Assembly (NCBI RefSeq): GCF_005239225.2
Contig: NC_133293.1
Coordinates: 11,810,333-11,874,332 of the forward strand
Reading direction: 5' to 3'
Length of the DNA: 64,000 nucleotides
Source: Populus alba
Taxonomy: Eukaryota; Streptophyta; Magnoliopsida; Malpighiales; Salicaceae
Shown here: positions 60,301 to 64,000 of the stretch, piece after piece
How positions within the stretch are numbered: the stretch's first letter is position 1
Layout of the letters: each line of letters begins with the position of its first letter
The notes under the pieces: model-generated
Seen by the model: only the letters and a program-made list of their open reading frames with translations
Database searches by the model: none
What the model was told of the DNA's origin: nothing
Translations under genes and position numbers: made by a program

Positions 60301-60648
60301 AAAAGGCAAAAATGCAAAAAGCCCTCATTATCAACAACTCTAAGAAAAAAAAAAGCAGAAAATTGAACTCAGCTGCAGGCCATCAATAAAACCCAAAAGC
60401 ATTAACAAAACAGTACATTTGAAGAACATAAACAAACACTAAATGATAGGGTGAATCAGCATATGTAGAGTATACCCAAAAAACAAAGAAGATATTAGAG
60501 TAACACAAAAGAAACGATAAAAGATAAGAAATAATCAAAAACCGAAAGAAGGAAGTACAAAAACGAAATAATATGCAGTGATAATTAGGGAGGCGGTTGA
60601 AGTTCCTTACATGGTGTCTTGAAATTCTCGAGTGAGCTTCAAGGACAT
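57392..60648 (-). CDS. ZFP4: Single C2H2 zinc-finger protein, ZFP4 type, with EAR-like motifs
   Basis: The main exon (58190-57392, minus) encodes one plant C2H2 finger: C128 and C131, H144 and H148 in [20 protein letters not shown], with the plant-specific QALGGH. LDLSLHF before the finger and DLTLKL at the C-terminus are EAR-like repressor motifs. [17 protein letters not shown] and WPGSFRQ are shared with ZFP1-4/ZFP7 proteins. A short first exon at 60648-60611 ([12 protein letters not shown], donor CAT|GTAAGG) joins in phase across a 2.42-kb intron at a tandem CAGCAG acceptor, giving 278 residues. That exon is inferred from phase and open frame. The alternative is an internal start at 58135 ([10 protein letters not shown]), giving 247 residues. 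Related proteins are nuclear repressors in development; the exact role here is unknown. Confidence 0.85.
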
Positions 60649-60760
60649 AGTACTACTGCTTTGGGAAAAGAGAGAGAGAGTCCGTGTGAGTAATCAAAGT
60701 AGTTTTTTTTTTTTTTAGTTTTTACCACATATGGAGTGGGATGAAAGTAGATAAAAAGAG

Positions 60761-60765
<5 letters not shown>

Positions 60766-60801
<36 letters not shown>
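60766..60801. repeat. (GA)n microsatellite in the ZFP4-like promoter/leader
   Basis: About eighteen GA units lie 120-155 bp upstream of the proposed ATG, CT on the gene strand. A shorter run lies at 60668-60680. Confidence 0.9.
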
Positions 60802-60806
<5 letters not shown>

Positions 60807-63800
60807 CACTTGTGGGAAAGCAGAAGTCGAAGAAATGGAGAGGATGGTGCAAAGACAGATAAGTCAGAGACAGAAGAAATTAAAATAAAAGCAGATAACG
60901 CAATAAGCACTCTGATGTTGAATTTTGGGCCCTTTCCAAGTCTTTCAATCAACAGCAGCTACACAGTACATTGATATCAATGGATGCATTAATAAAGAGA
61001 GAGAAGATGTGTGAGAGAGAGAAAAGCATACAAAACGACAGAGAAAGCAAAGACAGCCCCCGCAAAAAGACACTCGAATCAAGTGTTTGTGATTTCATTT
61101 CATTCCTAAAATTTCGTTCTCACCCCACTTTTTTTCTTTTAAAAAAAAACAAAAAAAACAGAAAAGAGAAATAGTACTCCATTCTCCACTTGGATATCAG
61201 ATTCTTTACGTTGTCTTTTTACCCCCATGCTTCTTTTCCCTTTTATTGTAAAGATGGATTCCCATGCCATCTCCGTCTCTCACACTTGGTTTTTGCAGCT
61301 CACATGCACATGAACCTTCATATAGCCCACACGTTTTTATACTCTCTACAAACAGTTCTGCAAGATAATGTGGCCTCTTGATGTCTCTCACAAATGAGAC
61401 AAGGCCATAGACCAGACGATAGCGAGGACCCTTTTTTCTTTTCTTTTTTCTAACGTCTACTATCATTTTTTCTTCTTAATTGTAGTTAAGATATTAGCTG
61501 GGATAACGACTATTTTTGTTGGATAAGTCGTAAATACTAAGACTAAGCATCTCCGTCTTCCGTGATGTTGGGAAGTTGTATTGATTTTTTTTAAAAAAAT
61601 ATATTATTTTAATATATTTTTAAATAAAAAATATTTTAAAAGTAATAATTATTAAATTTATTTATTTTATTAGAGAATCAAGTCATCGGTTTTACGGTGA
61701 TTATCCATGGATTAGAGATTTCAAGTCCCTCTATCGCACCTTATTTTCTGATTAAAGATTTTTATAATACTAAATTAAATTCACATCAATCATCATCGCA
61801 CGAAACATGATATATTTTTTTTTAAAAAAAAAGAAAGTAAATTGACATTTTAGATTATGGACATCTGTAATTCATTTTCGCTCAAATTGATCATTGATTG
61901 GCAGCTCGTAGTGGCTACATCAATCCAATCAATAAAGAATGGCGCGTGCCATCACTACTTTATATAGTTTTCAAGTTGTGAAATGTGAATTGTTGAATGT
62001 ATTTTAGCATTTATTACATGCTGTTGTCAGAATTTAGACAAACCTTTTTATAATCGAACACTATTTTGTGTGTCATTATGGTAATAACGGATAATGAGTG
62101 TGCGAACTCATAAACTATTTTGATTTTGGACAAGAAAATACACTATCCATGTGGTATTAAGCTAAAAATAATTGCAAATTAATTCATACGTACATGGTCA
62201 ATTTATTAGATTGTTATGCAATGTAGGAACATGGTCAATCCATAAGTTGATAATTGGTTGAAAAAAAGCCAGGGTCATAATTTCCAAATAAAGGGAATTA
62301 AAAAAAATTCAAATTTACTGAAAAGATAAAAGATAATAATATTCTTGATTTCATTAAAGCTTAATCCCTAATAATGTAAAGTGAATTTTTATTTTATAAG
62401 AATTCTCCTTCTTTTATGCTGCTATGATAGATTCATCATGATCACCTCCCCCATCTGTGTCCTTTCGAAACAAAGGAATGAAACCACGCACGCAAAGAGG
62501 ATAGCTATGTTAGCACGATCAACAGTTCCAACTTTGTTTCGTTTTTTACAGTTATTCCACGACACAATTCTTCAATTAGGATGTCCTGAATGTTTCTTCC
62601 TTTCCGTGCCCTTTTCTGGCCATCTAGAAATTCTACCTCAACTGCCCCTCGCCACCACCGCCAAAGCCATGAAACCACATTCTTCGAATCAACCATAAAT
62701 AGCCACCGACTACCACCACATATATATTAATCCCCGCCGGAACCACCACTGGGAGCTGTCTCCGCAACAGTTTTCACCCTCTCCTGCTCGTGTCCGTTCC
62801 TCTCCTGGCCAAAGTCACTCCTCATCATTGACCTCCCTTCCAGCATCATCATCGATCTAGGTGGCTTTCTGTGGTCGTTGATTTGGGAATTGGTGGCGTG
62901 GGTGATTGTCAAGGCGGTGAAGGCTGGGTTCGAGTGAGGGACGATCTAGGTGGTCGCGGTTGATAATGAAAAGAACGATGACTCATTTATCTCACAAGAC
63001 AAATAATTTTCACAAACTGGCAATGGTAAAGCTGCGATCAGCTAGGAACATCTTCCTTTGCAATGGATTTTTCAATGCTAACCCTAGCTAATAGATTCTC
63101 CATTAAGCATTATTTAAATATATTGGTTATCATGCCTGCTGTATTCTATCGACAACATTCCAATTTAAGTTTTAATGAAAAAGAAAAAATAAAGATGCTG
63201 ATCACGAATTATTATTATTTTTGATGAAAAAGGAGCTAAGCATTTTTTATCACGAAACTTGTTAATAAAAAATAAAAAGATAATGCCTTTTTTTAATAAA
63301 ATTAATTTAAAAATATATGAATTAATAAAATATAACAAGAATTGCAAAGGCCAATTAAAGGTTTAAAATGGTATAAGTTGATATTTATAATAATAATAAA
63401 AAAGTAAATATAGATACATGTATAAATATTTTATCCGTATAGGTTATAAGGAGTTGTGCTTGTTAACGGTAACGTAGAGGTAATAAATTATGGAATAGAG
63501 ATTCAAGCGAAGACAACGAGACCATATTTAAAGTTGGTTTTTATTTAATTTTATTACAATTAAAATAAATATTTCAAGAGTTTGAAGGCTTTAAGTTTTT
63601 GAGAAAAAAATGTATTTCTTTAGTCATAATATTCATTCTTTATTTATGCATTTTTCATGTTTTAACAGAACATGTCACTTATATCATCATGATTTTTCAA
63701 TAAAAACTTAATGTAATTAAAATAAATATTCACAAGAAAACATATCTCTTATTTCCTATTAATTTATTTTCTTATTTTGAAGAAAACATATTTTTTTATT

Positions 63801-64000
63801 AAAACCATATTTTTTTAAATAAAAACTTATCATGATCTTAAAAAAGTACTCATGTGTTGATAAGTTTTTGGACACTTGTTTGGAAAAAACAAAAGAATAA
63901 TTATTTCATGAAAATTATATAAAAACTTTATGATAAAAAAAAAAAATATTTTACTCTTCTTGAATATTCACGCACAATATTTTTAAGAAAAATTTATATA
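60802..64000. other. ZFP4-like upstream DNA and AT-rich intergenic region
   Basis: No gene is recognised. The patch at 62480-62950 is less AT-rich with overlapping short frames on both strands (for example 62727-62912, minus), but nothing matches a domain I know. The last 600 bp are AT-rich and featureless. Confidence 0.5.
61560..61660. repeat. Dispersed AT-rich repeat fragment
   Basis: Only one end is present: AAATATATTATTTTAATATA followed by TTTTTAAATAAAAAATATTT. Confidence 0.45.

Overview
This is nuclear DNA from a dicot plant. AT-rich spacers, short introns with plant splice sites and six plant housekeeping or developmental genes support that. The protein sequences and one very abundant AT-rich short repeat look most like Populus/Salicaceae. 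The genus is inferred from family resemblance, not from a search.

Layout: (1) 1-4861, minus: ALKBH10-type AlkB-homologue, cut by the window edge after 673 residues. (2) 9074-13405, plus: complete eight-exon anthranilate synthase beta subunit (276 aa). (3) 18773-21007, minus: complete four-exon XTH27/28-type xyloglucan endotransglucosylase (336 aa). (4) 21.3-40.1 kb: a 19-kb gene-poor stretch of AT-rich repeats, (TA)n tracts, a miniature LTR element with intact target-site duplication, a SINE candidate and an inverted repeat around a G-box. (5) 40248-42033, plus: complete four-exon cytochrome b561 / ascorbate ferrireductase (222 aa), followed at 43.64-44.11 kb by a decayed partial copy. (6) 45258-50259, minus: OBERON3/TITANIA1-type PHD-finger protein in two exons (853 aa from the first ATG). 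(7) 50.6-55.9 kb: repeats; then a dead LINE fragment at 55.9-56.9 kb. (8) 57392-60648, minus: single C2H2 zinc-finger protein of the ZFP4 type with two EAR-like motifs, probably split by a 2.4-kb intron. (9) 60.8-64.0 kb: no gene recognised.

The genes do not form a pathway or operon. Their order is informative: ALKBH10-like, XTH28-like, b561 and OBE3-like genes appear in the same order as Arabidopsis At1g14710-At1g14740 (locus numbers from memory), with the ASB gene in between. The window is best read as an ancient collinear block with repeat insertions. I found no tRNA, rRNA, CRISPR or gene cluster that amounts to a new biological system. The most notable items are two consecutive GC-AG introns and a changed iron-ligand motif in the ALKBH10-like gene, the 294-bp TRIM element, the b561 relic, and about 20 copies of one short AT-rich repeat family.
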